From: Streptomyces atroolivaceus
Lineage (GTDB): Bacteria > Actinomycetota > Actinomycetes > Streptomycetales > Streptomycetaceae
Assembly (NCBI RefSeq): GCF_000717025.1
Contig: NZ_JNXG01000003.1
Coordinates: forward strand, 485,893-549,892
Reading direction: 5' to 3'
Length of the DNA: 64,000 nucleotides
Part shown: in pieces, positions 1-8,687 of the stretch
Numbering within the stretch: position 1 is the first letter of the stretch
Layout of the letters: every line of letters starts with the position of its first letter
Notes under the pieces: generated by a model
Database searches by the model: none
What the model was told of the DNA's origin: nothing
What the model saw: the letters and a program-made list of their open reading frames with translations, nothing else
Translations under genes and position numbers: made by a program

Positions 1-417
1 GTCGTCGCCGCCCAGCAGAAGCACGGCGACGAGGTGGTCGGCCCGCTGTACACGGCCCTCGGCACCCGCATCCACAACAACGGCGAGGGCCCGACCCGTG
101 AGGCGATTGCGGGCGCGCTGGCCGACGTCGGCCTGCCGGCGGAGCTCCTGGAGTACGCGGACTCCGACGCGTACGACAAGGAGCTGCGCGCCTCCCACCA
201 GGTGGGCATCGACAAGGTCGGCCAGGACGTCGGCACCCCGGTCATCGCCGTGCCCGGGGCCGACGGTGAGCAGATCGCCTTCTTCGGCCCGGTCGTGACC
301 CCCGCCCCCAAGGGCGAGGAGGCGGCGAAGCTCTGGGACGGCACGCTGCTGGTGGCGTCCATCCCCGGCTTCTACGAGATCAAGCGGACCCGTACGCAGG
401 GCCCGATCTTCGACTGA
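1..417 (+). CDS. Mycothiol-dependent nitroreductase-like (Rv2466c/DsbA family) protein, 3' part
   Basis: The reading frame is open from the first base, so the N-terminal half lies outside the window. The 138 visible residues are the end of a thioredoxin-fold protein of the DsbA/FrnE type. The segments LYTALGTRIHNN, DVGTPVI (cis-proline loop), AFFGPV, GEEAAKLWDG and the end KRTRTQGPIFD closely follow Mycobacterium tuberculosis Rv2466c, a mycothiol-dependent oxidoreductase/nitroreductase (known from the family). The catalytic CxxC, expected near the N-terminus, is not in the window. The likely role is a cytoplasmic mycothiol-coupled redox reaction. Confidence in the family is good; the substrate is unknown. 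Confidence 0.85.
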   Translation, partial: VVAAQQKHGDEVVGPLYTALGTRIHNNGEGPTREAIAGALADVGLPAELLEYADSDAYDKELRASHQVGIDKVGQDVGTPVIAVPGADGEQIAFFGPVVTPAPKGEEAAKLWDGTLLVASIPGFYEIKRTRTQGPIFD

Positions 418-552
418 CCCGGCCGGCCGGTGCGGGCTCCGGAGCCCGCACCGGGCGTCCCGGACACGGCGGGGGAGCCGCCCCCGGCCGGCGAGCCGAC
501 GGGGTTCGGGCCGCGGCCCGGCCCGTTCGGGCAGTGCCACGCCCGTGGCGCG

Positions 553-825
553 TCAGCGGGCGCGGCGGATGCGGATCGGACCGCGGGCCTCCGCCGGTTC
601 GACGCGGCGGCCGCCCTGGGTGATCTCCACCTCGCCGGCCGTGACCAGCCGCCGGGCCGCGCGGCGGGCCGGTTCCATGAGCGCCCGCCAGCCGTCGTCG
701 TCCCCTCCGTACACCGCTCGCGCGGCATCGGAGGGACAGATCGTCGAGGTCGGCGCACGACGCTCCAGCAGCTCCAGGATCGCTCGTTCCAGGCGCCGGT
801 CCGTCTGCCGTTCGTCCGCCGTCAC
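553..825 (-). CDS. DUF3253 family small protein
   Basis: A 90-residue protein with the pattern of DUF3253: helical start (RRLERAILELLERR), then TICPSDAARAVYG, WRALMEPARRAARRLV and the end EVEITQGGRRVEPAEARGPIRIR. This looks like a small winged-helix-like fold; no biochemical role is established. A longer open frame runs upstream to 978, but that extension is low-complexity and the homology starts at the GTG at 825. No Shine-Dalgarno sequence is seen; the hexamer CAGACT lies six bases before the GTG, compatible with a leaderless mRNA. It is convergent with the gene ending at 417. Confidence 0.75.
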   Translation of the reverse strand: MTADERQTDRRLERAILELLERRAPTSTICPSDAARAVYGGDDDGWRALMEPARRAARRLVTAGEVEITQGGRRVEPAEARGPIRIRRAR

Positions 826-1075
826 CCTGCCAGTCTGGCACCGGTCGCGACGGGAAGCAGGACATCGGCCACCGGCCGGTCCGGCAGGCGCTCCGCCGAG
901 CGGACGGCCGGGGTCTTCCGTCCGGATCAGGGAGCGGGGTCCGGTGCGCGCGGCCGCGGGGCGGGGCCCCTGAGCCACCTGGCCGAGGGTGTCCGCGCGG
1001 CCGGGCGGCGGAGGCCATGTGCCGGGCGCGGCCCGGGTATTGCCGCCCGCGTGGAACGTCCCTCATGATCTGCGC

Positions 1076-2449
1076 ATGCCAGCTGCCGGTACGGATCACC
1101 ACGCGGCTCCGCCCCTGCCGCGCACCGTGCGGATCGGATACGGGCTCGGATCCCTCTGTACCGGCACCTTCGCGACCGTGCCGGGCCTGATCCTGCTCTA
1201 CTACCTCACCGACGTGCTCGCCGTGCCCGCCGCCGTCGCGGGAGCCGCCGTCTTCCTGCCCAAGGCCTGGGACGTCCTGATCAATCCGCTGGTCGGCGCG
1301 GTCTGCGACCGCAGCCGGTTCCGCGGCGGGCAGCGCCGGCCGTTCCTGCTGATCGGCGCCTGCACCCTGCCGCCGCTCTTCGCGCTCGTCTTCGCCGCAC
1401 CGCCGCTGCGGGGCGCCCCGGCCGCCGGATACGTCGCGGTCCTGTTCCTGCTCGCCGCCACCGCCTACGCCGTCTTCCAGGTGCCGTACGTGACCATGCC
1501 CGCCGAGATGACCGAGGACCCGCACGAACGCGGCCGCGTCCTCGGCTGGCGGGTGGGGTTCCTCGGCGTGGCCATCCTGCTGTCCGGTGCGCTCGCCCCG
1601 GCGATCGCGCACGCCGACGGCGACACCCCGGAGAGCTACCGGCTCATGGGTGCCGTCGTCGCCGTGCTGCTGGCCCTCGGCATGTTCGGGGCGTGGGCGG
1701 CCACCCGCCGCGCCCCCGCCGTCGCCCGCAGCGAGGCCGAACCCTCGCTCCGGGCCCAGCTCGCCGCGGCCCGCTCCAGCACACCGTTCCTCCATCTCGC
1801 CGGCATGTGGACGCTGCAGGCGCTCGCCATCGGCGTGATGCTCGCCGGAGTCCAGTACTTCGCGACGTACACGCTCGGTTCGGCGGGCGCGGTCACCCCG
1901 CTGTTCGCCTGCCTGATCGGCCCGCTCGTCCTCTTCATGCCGCTGTGGAACCGGCTGGCCCGCCGCAAGGGCGCGACGTACGCACAGTGGAGTGCGTCAC
2001 TGCTCTACACGGCCGGCGCGGTGCTCCTCGCCTTCACCGGTATCGGGGGCCCCGCCGTCGGCTACGCGGCGGTCGTCCTCGTGGGAACCGCCTACGCCGG
2101 GCTACAGCTGTTGCCGTTGACGATGCTCGCGGACACCCTGGCCGCCGACGCCCTCGCCACCGGCAGGCGCAGGGCCGCGACGTTCACCGGGCTCTGGACG
2201 GCGGCCGAGACCCTCGCCTTCGCCCTGGGCGCGGGGGTCTTCGCCCTCGTCCTGACCGTGACCGGTTTCCGTTCCTCCGACGCCGCGCACCAGGCGGATC
2301 AGCCGGCCGCCGCCCTGACGGGGATCACCGCCGGGATGAGCGTGCTGCCCGCCCTGCTCGCCGCGGCGAGCCTCCTGCTGCTGCACCGCTACCGCGAGCC
2401 CTCGACCGTGTCCCGCCCCCTCCAGGAAGGGCCCGCCCGTGCCGACTGA
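1076..2449 (+). CDS. MFS transporter of the GPH (MelB-like) family
   Basis: A 457-residue integral membrane protein with about twelve hydrophobic segments. The first third is typical of the glycoside-pentoside-hexuronide:cation symporter family: GYGLGSLCTG, then FLPKAWDVLINPLVGAVCDRS (the conserved loop 2-3 region with D, NP and D), and PYVTMPAEMTEDPHERGR. It therefore probably imports or exports a solute with a cation. An upstream in-frame start at 989 exists, but the homology begins after the ATG at 1076. Its end overlaps the next gene by 11 bases, so the two are almost surely co-transcribed and the transporter may handle the substrate or product of the PLP enzyme. The substrate cannot be read from the sequence. 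Confidence 0.85.
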   Translation: MPAAGTDHHAAPPLPRTVRIGYGLGSLCTGTFATVPGLILLYYLTDVLAVPAAVAGAAVFLPKAWDVLINPLVGAVCDRSRFRGGQRRPFLLIGACTLPPLFALVFAAPPLRGAPAAGYVAVLFLLAATAYAVFQVPYVTMPAEMTEDPHERGRVLGWRVGFLGVAILLSGALAPAIAHADGDTPESYRLMGAVVAVLLALGMFGAWAATRRAPAVARSEAEPSLRAQLAAARSSTPFLHLAGMWTLQALAIGVMLAGVQYFATYTLGSAGAVTPLFACLIGPLVLFMPLWNRLARRKGATYAQWSASLLYTAGAVLLAFTGIGGPAVGYAAVVLVGTAYAGLQLLPLTMLADTLAADALATGRRRAATFTGLWTAAETLAFALGAGVFALVLTVTGFRSSDAAHQADQPAAALTGITAGMSVLPALLAAASLLLLHRYREPSTVSRPLQEGPARAD

Positions 2450-3908
2450 TCCCGCCCTGCCCCACGGCCGTCCCGCGGCCGAGGTGCTCGCCGAGCTGCG
2501 CGCCCTGCGACGGGCGGACGCGCCCACCCGCGGGGGCCGCACCTTCGCCTACGTCTACGACGCCGGGCTGGAGGGCCTCGACGAGCTGGCCGCCGAGGCG
2601 TACACCGCGTTCGCGACGGTCAACGGACTCGACCCCACCGTCTTCCCGAGCGTGGCCCGGCTGGAGAACGCCGTGGTCGGCGCCGTCGCCGCGCTGCTCG
2701 GCGCCCCCGGAGCCCAGGGGACGTTCACCAGCGGCGGCACGGAGAGCATCCTGCTCGCCGTCAAGACCGCCCGCGACCATGCCCGTTCCGTACGCGGCAT
2801 CACCGAACCCCAGCTGGTGCTGCCGTCCACCGCCCACGCCGCCTTCCACAAGGCCGCCGCCTACCTGGGCGTGGAACCGGTCGTCGTACCCGTGGACCCC
2901 GTCACCTTCCGCGCGGACGCGCCCGCGACGGCCGCCGCGCTGACGGACCGGACCGTACTGGTGGTCGCCTCCGCACCCTCGTACGCCCACGGGGTCCTCG
3001 ACCCCGTCGCCGAGATCGCCGCGGCGGCCGCCGCACGCGGGGTGCTCTGCCACGTGGACGCGTGCATCGGCGGCTGGATCCTGCCCTACCTGCGGCGCGC
3101 GGGGCGCGAGGTGGAACCCTTCGACCTCTCCGTGCCCGGCGTCACCTCCCTCTCGGTCGACCTGCACAAGTACGCGTACGCCGACAAGGGCGCGTCCGTG
3201 CTCCTCCACCGCGACGCCGGGCTCCGCAGGCACCAGTACTTCGCGCACGCCCGCTGGCCCGGCTATCCGGTCGTCAACCCCACCGTGCAGGGCACCAAGT
3301 CCGGCGGTCTGCTGGCCCAGGCCTGGGCGGTCCTGCAGTACGTGGGCGAGGAGGGCTACACCGCGCTGGCGGGCCGGGTCGCCGAGGCGTCGGACCGGCT
3401 GCTCGCGGGGCTGCGGGCGAGCGAGGGCATACGGGTGCTGGGCGAACCCGCCGCCGGGCTGGTCGCGTTCACCGTCGCACGGTACGAGGGCGGCACCCCG
3501 GATCTCGGCCTGCTGCTCCATCTCGCCGACGAGATGCGCGAGCTGGGCTGGTACCTCCAGCCGCAGCTCTCCTTCGACGGCCTTCCGCCCAACCTCCACC
3601 TCACGCTCACTCCCGCCACGGCCGGCCAGGTCGACGCCCTGCTCGACGACATCGCGACCGCCCTGGCGAAGGCCCGCACCCTGGAACCGGTGTCCGTGGA
3701 CCCGGGTCTCGCCGAACTGGCCGCCGGGCTCGACCCCGAGACGCTCGGACCGGACGAGGTGGCGGCCGTCCTGGCCTTCGCCGGCCTGGGCGGGGGAGCG
3801 GGACTGCCCGGACGGATGGCACCGGTGCTGGTGCTGCTGGACGCGCTGCCGGGAGCGCTCAAGGAACGGCTGCTCTCGGAGTTCATCGGTTCCGTCTTCC
3901 GGATCTGA
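2439..3908 (+). CDS. PLP-dependent lyase/decarboxylase, sphingosine-1-phosphate-lyase-like
   Basis: A 489-residue fold-type I pyridoxal-phosphate enzyme. Visible motifs: TSGGTES (phosphate-binding loop, about residues 96-102), HVDAC (aspartate pairing with the PLP nitrogen), and SVDLHKYAYADKG with the Schiff-base lysine at K244. The stretch HQYFAHARWPG followed by PTVQGTKSGG resembles sphingosine-1-phosphate lyase (HQYYVNPAWTGG, SRPG) more than glutamate or DOPA decarboxylase. About 65 residues after the usual family end form an extra helical tail. Start: GTG at 2439 with the ribosome-binding site AGGAAGG at 2425-2431, inside the upstream transporter gene. A phosphosphingoid or amino-acid-like substrate is possible; the reaction is not proven by sequence. 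Confidence 0.85.
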   Translation: MPTDPALPHGRPAAEVLAELRALRRADAPTRGGRTFAYVYDAGLEGLDELAAEAYTAFATVNGLDPTVFPSVARLENAVVGAVAALLGAPGAQGTFTSGGTESILLAVKTARDHARSVRGITEPQLVLPSTAHAAFHKAAAYLGVEPVVVPVDPVTFRADAPATAAALTDRTVLVVASAPSYAHGVLDPVAEIAAAAAARGVLCHVDACIGGWILPYLRRAGREVEPFDLSVPGVTSLSVDLHKYAYADKGASVLLHRDAGLRRHQYFAHARWPGYPVVNPTVQGTKSGGLLAQAWAVLQYVGEEGYTALAGRVAEASDRLLAGLRASEGIRVLGEPAAGLVAFTVARYEGGTPDLGLLLHLADEMRELGWYLQPQLSFDGLPPNLHLTLTPATAGQVDALLDDIATALAKARTLEPVSVDPGLAELAAGLDPETLGPDEVAAVLAFAGLGGGAGLPGRMAPVLVLLDALPGALKERLLSEFIGSVFRI

Positions 3909-3930
3909 GGCGGTACGGGCCCGGAACACG

Positions 3931-3969
3931 GGAGAACCCCCGCGAGTCACGTCCTCGCGGGGGTTCTCC
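3931..3969. terminator. Bidirectional hairpin terminator
   Basis: Perfect 15-bp inverted repeat, 3931-3945 against 3955-3969, with a 9-base loop. It lies between the converging PLP-enzyme gene and the superoxide dismutase gene and can serve both. Confidence 0.75.
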
Positions 3970-4034
3970 GTCCATCCGCCTGCCGGGTGAAGGTTGAGAA
4001 GACGATCACGAGGCAGGACGCTCGGGCCGCTCCG

Positions 4035-4676
4035 TCAGGGAGCGAGCAGCAGCACGTCCGCGCGCTCCTTGGCGGCGGCGTAGCGCTTCGCCACGTCCTG
4101 CCAGTTGACGACGCGCCACATGGCCTCGATGAAGTCCACCTTCTGGTTCTTGTACTGCAGGTAGAAGGCGTGCTCCCAGGCGTCGAAGACCAGGATCGGG
4201 ACCGAGCCCTGGCCGACGTTGCCCTGGTGGTCGTAGACCTGTTCGACGATCAGCTTCCCGCTGACCGGCTCGTAGGCGAGAACGCCCCAGCCGGAGCCCT
4301 GCGTCGTCGCCGCGGCCTTCGTCAGCTGGGACTTGAAGCCGGCGTACGAACCGAACGACTCCGTGATCGCGTCGGCCAGATCGCCCACACCGTCAGCCGC
4401 GAGGGGCTCGCCGCCGCCGTCGCCGGTCATGTTGTGCCAGTAGATCGAGTGCAGGATGTGGCCGGAGAGATGGAACGCGAGGTTCTTCTGGAGGCCGTTG
4501 ATCGCGCCCCAGGCCTCCTTGTCGCGCGCCTCTTCCAGCTGCTCCAGGGTGTCGTTCGCACCCTTGACGTACGCGGCGTGGTGCTTGTCGTGATGGAGCT
4601 CGACGATCTGCGGGTTGATGACCGGTTCGAGCGCCGCGTAGTCGTACGGGAGTTCCGGAAGCGTGTACGTGGCCAT
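4035..4676 (-). CDS. sodF: Iron (Fe/Mn-family) superoxide dismutase
   Basis: 213 residues, full length for cytoplasmic Fe/Mn superoxide dismutase, which converts superoxide to oxygen and hydrogen peroxide. Metal ligands by alignment: H28 (in ELHHDKHH), H76 (GHILHSIYW), D165 and H169 (FDAWEHAFY). The start is the ATG at 4676 preceded by GGAGGG; an upstream ATG at 4727 in the longer frame lies within the promoter/operator. The upstream region carries a Nur-type inverted repeat (4711-4727). In S. coelicolor the nickel sensor Nur represses sodF when nickel is sufficient, while the Ni enzyme SodN is used instead (established). This is strong support for sodF rather than a Mn enzyme. Confidence 0.95.
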   Translation of the reverse strand: MATYTLPELPYDYAALEPVINPQIVELHHDKHHAAYVKGANDTLEQLEEARDKEAWGAINGLQKNLAFHLSGHILHSIYWHNMTGDGGGEPLAADGVGDLADAITESFGSYAGFKSQLTKAAATTQGSGWGVLAYEPVSGKLIVEQVYDHQGNVGQGSVPILVFDAWEHAFYLQYKNQKVDFIEAMWRVVNWQDVAKRYAAAKERADVLLLAP

Positions 4677-4710
4677 GGGTTCGGACCCTCCAACTGCTAC
4701 CTGGTTGTTA

Positions 4711-4727
4711 TTGCAAGTCGTTCGCAA
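4711..4727 (-). promoter_or_regulatory. Predicted Nur box in the sodF promoter
   Basis: TTGCAA (4711-4716), five bases, TCGCAA (4722-4727). This matches the Nur consensus tTGCaa-N5-ttGCAA described for Streptomyces with one mismatch, and lies 35-51 bases before the sodF start codon. Expected effect: nickel-bound Nur blocks sodF transcription. Confidence 0.75.
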
Positions 4728-4773
4728 TTGCAGGCTAGCAGGAGGAGGGTCCGGAGGTGATCAGCCGTTCGTC

Positions 4774-5835
4774 CTAGGACCGGAAACCGTCACGTGCGGC
4801 CGCCGCGAGATCGGGGAAGTCCGTCACGACGGCGTCCACGCCCCGGCCGAAGTGGAAGGCGTACTCGGCGAACGCGTCACCGAAGTCCGCCGGGGCGGTG
4901 CCCTTCCGGTACTCGGCCGGGAGGTACTGGTTCTCGGCGCGGAAGGTGTACGCCCCGACCTTGAGCCCGGCCGCGTGGGCGTCGTCCAGCAGGGTGAGCG
5001 GAGGGACCAGCGAGGACTTGTCCGGTCCTATCCACCGGGCGTACGAGGCGATCTCGCGCAGCCCGGCCGGCGTCATCATCTCCCTGTACGTGACCGGGTG
5101 GCCGTACGGGGCGCCGCTCGTCCCGAGCGCCTGCCACAGCGGGAGACCGAGGCGTGCCGCGGCCACCTGACGGAGACTGGCCGGGTCGAAGGACTGGACG
5201 ACGCAGTCGCGGGCGGTCAGCCGGTTGCGGCGGACGGTCCGGATGAGCTCCGGTTCCAGGGGCAGGCCGACCGAGCGGAAGTACGCCGGGTGCTTCGTCT
5301 CCGGGAAGACCGTGATCCGGCGGCCGTGCTCCTTCGACAGGCTCCGGGCCAGGTCGACGACCTCCTGGAAGGTCATGATCCGCTCCCGGCCGTCGAAGAC
5401 CGTGTTGCGGTTGCGGACCAGGGGGAGCCGTTCCACCGCGCGCAGCGTCCTCAGCTCGGCGAGGGTGAAGTCCTCGGTGAACCAGCCGGTGACCGCGCGG
5501 CCGTCCACCGTCTTCGTGGTGCGGCGGGCGGCGAACTCCGGATGCCGGGACACGTCCGTGGTGCCGGAGATCTCGTTCTCGTGGCGGACCACCAGGACGT
5601 GGTCCTTGGTGGCGACCAGGTCGGGCTCGATCCAGTCGGCCCCGGCCCGCACCGCGTAGGCGTAGGCGGAGGCGGTGTGTTCGGGCCGCCACCCGGCGGC
5701 GCCCCGGTGGCCGATGACGAGCGGGCCTCCCCCGCCCCGGTGCGGTGCGGAGGCGGCGGCCGGTGCCGCCGCGGCGGCGGAGACGGCCGCGGTGGCCAGG
5801 AGGATCGAGCGGCGTCGCGGGTGCGGGAAGGACAT
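4774..5835 (-). CDS. Secreted glycerophosphodiester phosphodiesterase (Tat substrate)
   Basis: 353 residues. The N-terminus has a twin-arginine-type signal (PRRRSILLATAAVSAAAAA) with cleavage probably after AAASA. The mature part begins with the GDPD signature: VIGHRGAAGWRPEHT, then DWIEPDLVATKD and VVRHE, which hold the catalytic histidines and the Ca/metal-binding E-x-D. The C-terminal part (VDAVVTDFPD) closes the TIM barrel. It hydrolyses glycerophosphodiesters, or teichoic-acid-like glycerophosphate polymers, outside the cell. Start: ATG 5835 with GAGGAG seven bases upstream; the longer open frame to 6027 has no homology. Phosphate (PhoP) control is common for the family, but no PHO box was clearly seen. 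Confidence 0.9.
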   Translation of the reverse strand: MSFPHPRRRSILLATAAVSAAAAAPAAASAPHRGGGGPLVIGHRGAAGWRPEHTASAYAYAVRAGADWIEPDLVATKDHVLVVRHENEISGTTDVSRHPEFAARRTTKTVDGRAVTGWFTEDFTLAELRTLRAVERLPLVRNRNTVFDGRERIMTFQEVVDLARSLSKEHGRRITVFPETKHPAYFRSVGLPLEPELIRTVRRNRLTARDCVVQSFDPASLRQVAAARLGLPLWQALGTSGAPYGHPVTYREMMTPAGLREIASYARWIGPDKSSLVPPLTLLDDAHAAGLKVGAYTFRAENQYLPAEYRKGTAPADFGDAFAEYAFHFGRGVDAVVTDFPDLAAAARDGFRS

Positions 5836-5962
5836 GCGGGCTCCTCGGTAGGCGCGGAACAACCACCGAAGCCACACGGGGTTACGCCGGGACGGACGGC
5901 GTCCTGCCGCCTCATGTACGCCCGGGGGTACGCTCGTCGGCAGGCGACGGAGGGGGCGGGCC

Positions 5963-6424
5963 ATGAAGCTGCGACCGGGGCGGCCGGGGGAGGCCGGGGC
6001 GCTGACCGCGCTGGCTCTGCGTTCCAAGGCCCACTGGGGCTACGACGAGGTGTTCATGGCCGCCTGCCGCGACGAACTCACCGTCCGTCCCGCCGACACG
6101 GCGGGCGGGCGTACGGCCGTCGCGGAGGAGGGGGGCCGTGTCCTGGGCTTCACCACCCTGTCCGGGGAACCGCCCGAGGGCGCCCTCGGCATGATGTTCG
6201 TCGAGCCGGACACCATCGGCAGAGGCGTGGGCAGGCTTCTGTTCGAGCACACCATGGCGCAGGCCCGCCGGCTCGGCTTCGAGGCGCTCACCATCGACGC
6301 CGACCCGAACGCCGAGCCGTTCTACACGGCGATGGGGGCCGCCCGGATCGGAGCGACCCCGTCGCATTCGATCCCGGGGCGCGACCTGCCGCTGCTCAGG
6401 ATCGCGCTCGGCCGGTTCTCCTGA
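5963..6424 (+). CDS. GNAT-family N-acetyltransferase
   Basis: 153 residues forming one complete GNAT domain: N-terminal MKLRPGRPGEAGALTALAL, acetyl-CoA binding loop GRGVGRLLFEHTMAQARR (motif A, Q/RxxGxG/A variant) and the C-terminal ADPNAEPFYTAMGAARIG (motif B). The acceptor is unknown. The start ATG 5963 is preceded by GGAGGGGG. It is divergent from the GDPD gene and convergent with the next gene, so it is a single-gene unit. Confidence 0.85.
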   Translation: MKLRPGRPGEAGALTALALRSKAHWGYDEVFMAACRDELTVRPADTAGGRTAVAEEGGRVLGFTTLSGEPPEGALGMMFVEPDTIGRGVGRLLFEHTMAQARRLGFEALTIDADPNAEPFYTAMGAARIGATPSHSIPGRDLPLLRIALGRFS

Positions 6425-6454
6425 GCGACGCACCGCGCCGGGGAGGAGAACCGG
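6412..6454. terminator. Hairpin between convergent acetyltransferase genes
   Basis: 11-bp inverted repeat, 6412-6422 with 6444-6454, overlapping the stop codon of the GNAT gene; the 21-base loop contains a further short GC stem. It probably terminates both converging genes. Confidence 0.45.
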
Positions 6455-6464
6455 TCCCGCGGGC

Positions 6465-7112
6465 TCAGCCGGGCTGCGGCGCGGCGGCCTCCAGGTCGTC
6501 GACGGTGCCGGACATGATGGTGCGGATGTGCGCCGTGATGTGCTCGGCCGGCCAGTCCCACCAGGCGACGGCGAGGAGCCGGGCGATGTCCGCGTCGTCG
6601 TAGCGGGTGCGGAGCAGCTTCCCCGGGTTGCCGCCGACGATGCCGTAGTCCGGTACGTCGGAGGTGACGACGGAGCCGGCCGCGATGATCGCGCCGTTCC
6701 CGATCCGTACGCCCGGCATCACCGTCACCCGGTAGCCGAACCACACGTCGTGGCCGACCACGGTGTCGCCCCGGCCGGGGAGCCCGGTCAGCAGGTCGAA
6801 GTGGTCGGCCCAGGAGCCGCCCATGGTGGGGAACGGGAACGTGGACGGCCCGTCCATGCGGTGGTTGGCGCCGTTCATGATGAACCGCACCCCGGTGCCC
6901 AGCGCGCAGAAGCGGCCGATCACGAGCTTCTCGGGGCCGTAGTGGTACAGCACGTTGCGGGTCTCGAACGCGGTCGCGTCATCGGGGTCGTCGTAGTACG
7001 AGTACGCGCCGACCTCGATGAGCGGGGACGTGACCAGCGGCTGGAGCTGCACCACACGCGGCTGACCGGGCATCGGGTGCAGCACGGTCGGATCTGCGGG
7101 GAGGGGATTCAT
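6465..7112 (-). CDS. CatB/Vat-type hexapeptide O-acetyltransferase
   Basis: 215 residues of the left-handed beta-helix (hexapeptide) xenobiotic acetyltransferase family. Visible: EVGAYSYYDDP at the start of the fold, LVIGRFCALGTGVRFIMNGANHRMDG (catalytic histidine loop), DTVVGHDVWFGYRVTVMPGVRIGNGAIIAAGSVV repeats and DYGIVGGNPGKLLRTRY. The family includes streptogramin A (Vat) and type B chloramphenicol acetyltransferases, but many chromosomal members have no resistance role. Start: ATG 7112 fits the upstream GAGGG at 8-base spacing; a GTG nine bases earlier overlaps that site. Confidence 0.85.
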   Translation of the reverse strand: MNPLPADPTVLHPMPGQPRVVQLQPLVTSPLIEVGAYSYYDDPDDATAFETRNVLYHYGPEKLVIGRFCALGTGVRFIMNGANHRMDGPSTFPFPTMGGSWADHFDLLTGLPGRGDTVVGHDVWFGYRVTVMPGVRIGNGAIIAAGSVVTSDVPDYGIVGGNPGKLLRTRYDDADIARLLAVAWWDWPAEHITAHIRTIMSGTVDDLEAAAPQPG

Positions 7113-7149
7113 AGGGGGCACCCTCGCAGGAGGACCGTGCCTCGTGCAC

Positions 7150-8568
7150 TCAGTTTTCGGCGCGCGCGCCGCGCTCCGCCCGCTTCTGCCGTACCAGGCC
7201 GATCACGATCAGCAGCGCGGTGAGCGCACCGGTCGCCAACAGCTGGTCACGGGTGTCGGGCTGCCGCAGCATCAGGACGAAGATGCCGGCCATGGCCGCC
7301 AGCGCCACGATCGTCAGGACCGGGAACAGCCACATCCGGACGACGAGCCGGTCCGGGGCCTCGCGCTCCGTCCGCTTGCGCAGGATCAGCTGGGAGACGG
7401 CGATGAAGATCCAGACGACCAGGATCACCGCGCCGATCATGTTGAGGAGCCACGGGAAGACGTCGTCGGGCCGCCAGTAGCTGAGCAGAACGCACAGGAA
7501 GCCGAACACGGAGGAGGCGAGCACCGCGTTCCGGGGGACACCCGAGGAGGAGATCCTGCCGAGCACCTTCGGGCCCTGGCCGCGGGCGACGAGTGAGCAG
7601 GCCATGCGCGAGGAGCCGTAGATGTTGGCGTTCATCGCGGAGAGGAGGGCGACCAGGATGACCACGTTCATGATCTCCGCGGCGCCGCTGATGCCGAGGT
7701 GGTCGAGCATCGCGTAGAACGGGCCGACCTCGGCGACCTCGGGGGCGTCCCACGGCACGAGGGTCACGATGACCGCCATCGAGCCGATGTAGAAGACCGC
7801 GATGCGCCACATCGCCGTACGGACCGCCTTGGCGACGCCCTGCACCGGGTTCTCGGACTCGGCCGCCGCGATGGTGACGGTCTCGAGACCGCCGTACGCG
7901 AAGACGGAGGCGAGCAGACCGATGATGAGGCCCTCGGAGCCGTTCGGCATGAAGCCGCCGTCCCCGGTCAGGTTCTTCGTGCCGGGCGAGTCCGTGCCGG
8001 GCAGCACGCCCAGGATCGCGAGGAGACCCAGCACCAGGAAGAGCGTGATCGCGATGACCTTGAGCGCCGCGAACCAGAACTCGAACTCACCGAAGTTCTT
8101 GACCGCGGCGAGATTCGTGCCGAGGAAGATCACCATGAACAGCGCGACCCAGGCCCACTCCGGCGTACCGGGGAGCCAGCCCGAGACGATCTGCGCGGCG
8201 CCGATGCCCTCCAGGCCGACGGCGACGCAGAGCAGCACCCAGAACGACCAGCCGGCGGTGAAACCCGCCCACGGACCGATCGCCCGTTCGGCGTGGACGG
8301 AGAAGGAACCGGACGCGGGGTTGGCCGCGGACATCTCGCCGAGCATCCGCATGACGAACATGACCAGCAGGCCGGAGATGCCGTACGCGACGACGATCGA
8401 GGGTCCGGCCGCGGCGATGCCCGCGCCCGAGCCGACGAACAGCCCGGCCCCGATCACACCGCCCAGGGCGATCATCGACAGGTGGCGCTGCTTGAGGCCG
8501 TGGGTGAGCGCGGAGTCGGCCGTGGGGGCGGCGGCGTCCGTGGGGGGCGGCGCGGAGGTCCGGGACAT
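7150..8568 (-). CDS. Amino-acid permease (APC/AAT family), copy 1
   Basis: 472 residues with about twelve membrane segments. The hallmark N-terminal part is HGLKQRHLSMIALGGVIGAGLFVGSG (TM1 unwound glycine motif), followed by RMLGEMSAANPASGSFSVHAERAIGPWAGF and the EFEFWFAALKV segment, all typical of GABA/aromatic/proline permeases of the AAT family. It is a proton-coupled importer of an unidentified amino acid. It is a close paralogue of the genes at 8688-10085 and 11204-12649. Only 119 bases separate it from the upstream permease on the same strand, so read-through is possible; no clear Shine-Dalgarno sequence precedes the ATG. Confidence 0.88.
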   Translation of the reverse strand: MSRTSAPPPTDAAAPTADSALTHGLKQRHLSMIALGGVIGAGLFVGSGAGIAAAGPSIVVAYGISGLLVMFVMRMLGEMSAANPASGSFSVHAERAIGPWAGFTAGWSFWVLLCVAVGLEGIGAAQIVSGWLPGTPEWAWVALFMVIFLGTNLAAVKNFGEFEFWFAALKVIAITLFLVLGLLAILGVLPGTDSPGTKNLTGDGGFMPNGSEGLIIGLLASVFAYGGLETVTIAAAESENPVQGVAKAVRTAMWRIAVFYIGSMAVIVTLVPWDAPEVAEVGPFYAMLDHLGISGAAEIMNVVILVALLSAMNANIYGSSRMACSLVARGQGPKVLGRISSSGVPRNAVLASSVFGFLCVLLSYWRPDDVFPWLLNMIGAVILVVWIFIAVSQLILRKRTEREAPDRLVVRMWLFPVLTIVALAAMAGIFVLMLRQPDTRDQLLATGALTALLIVIGLVRQKRAERGARAEN

Positions 8569-8687
8569 GGACAGGCTCTGTTCACTGGTCGGGACAGGGA
8601 TCGGCCCACAGTCTGGCCACGCGCCCCGACCACGGGGAACCGGTGTCCGCTATACGGTCACCGGGCTCACACATGGTGTGCACGTGC

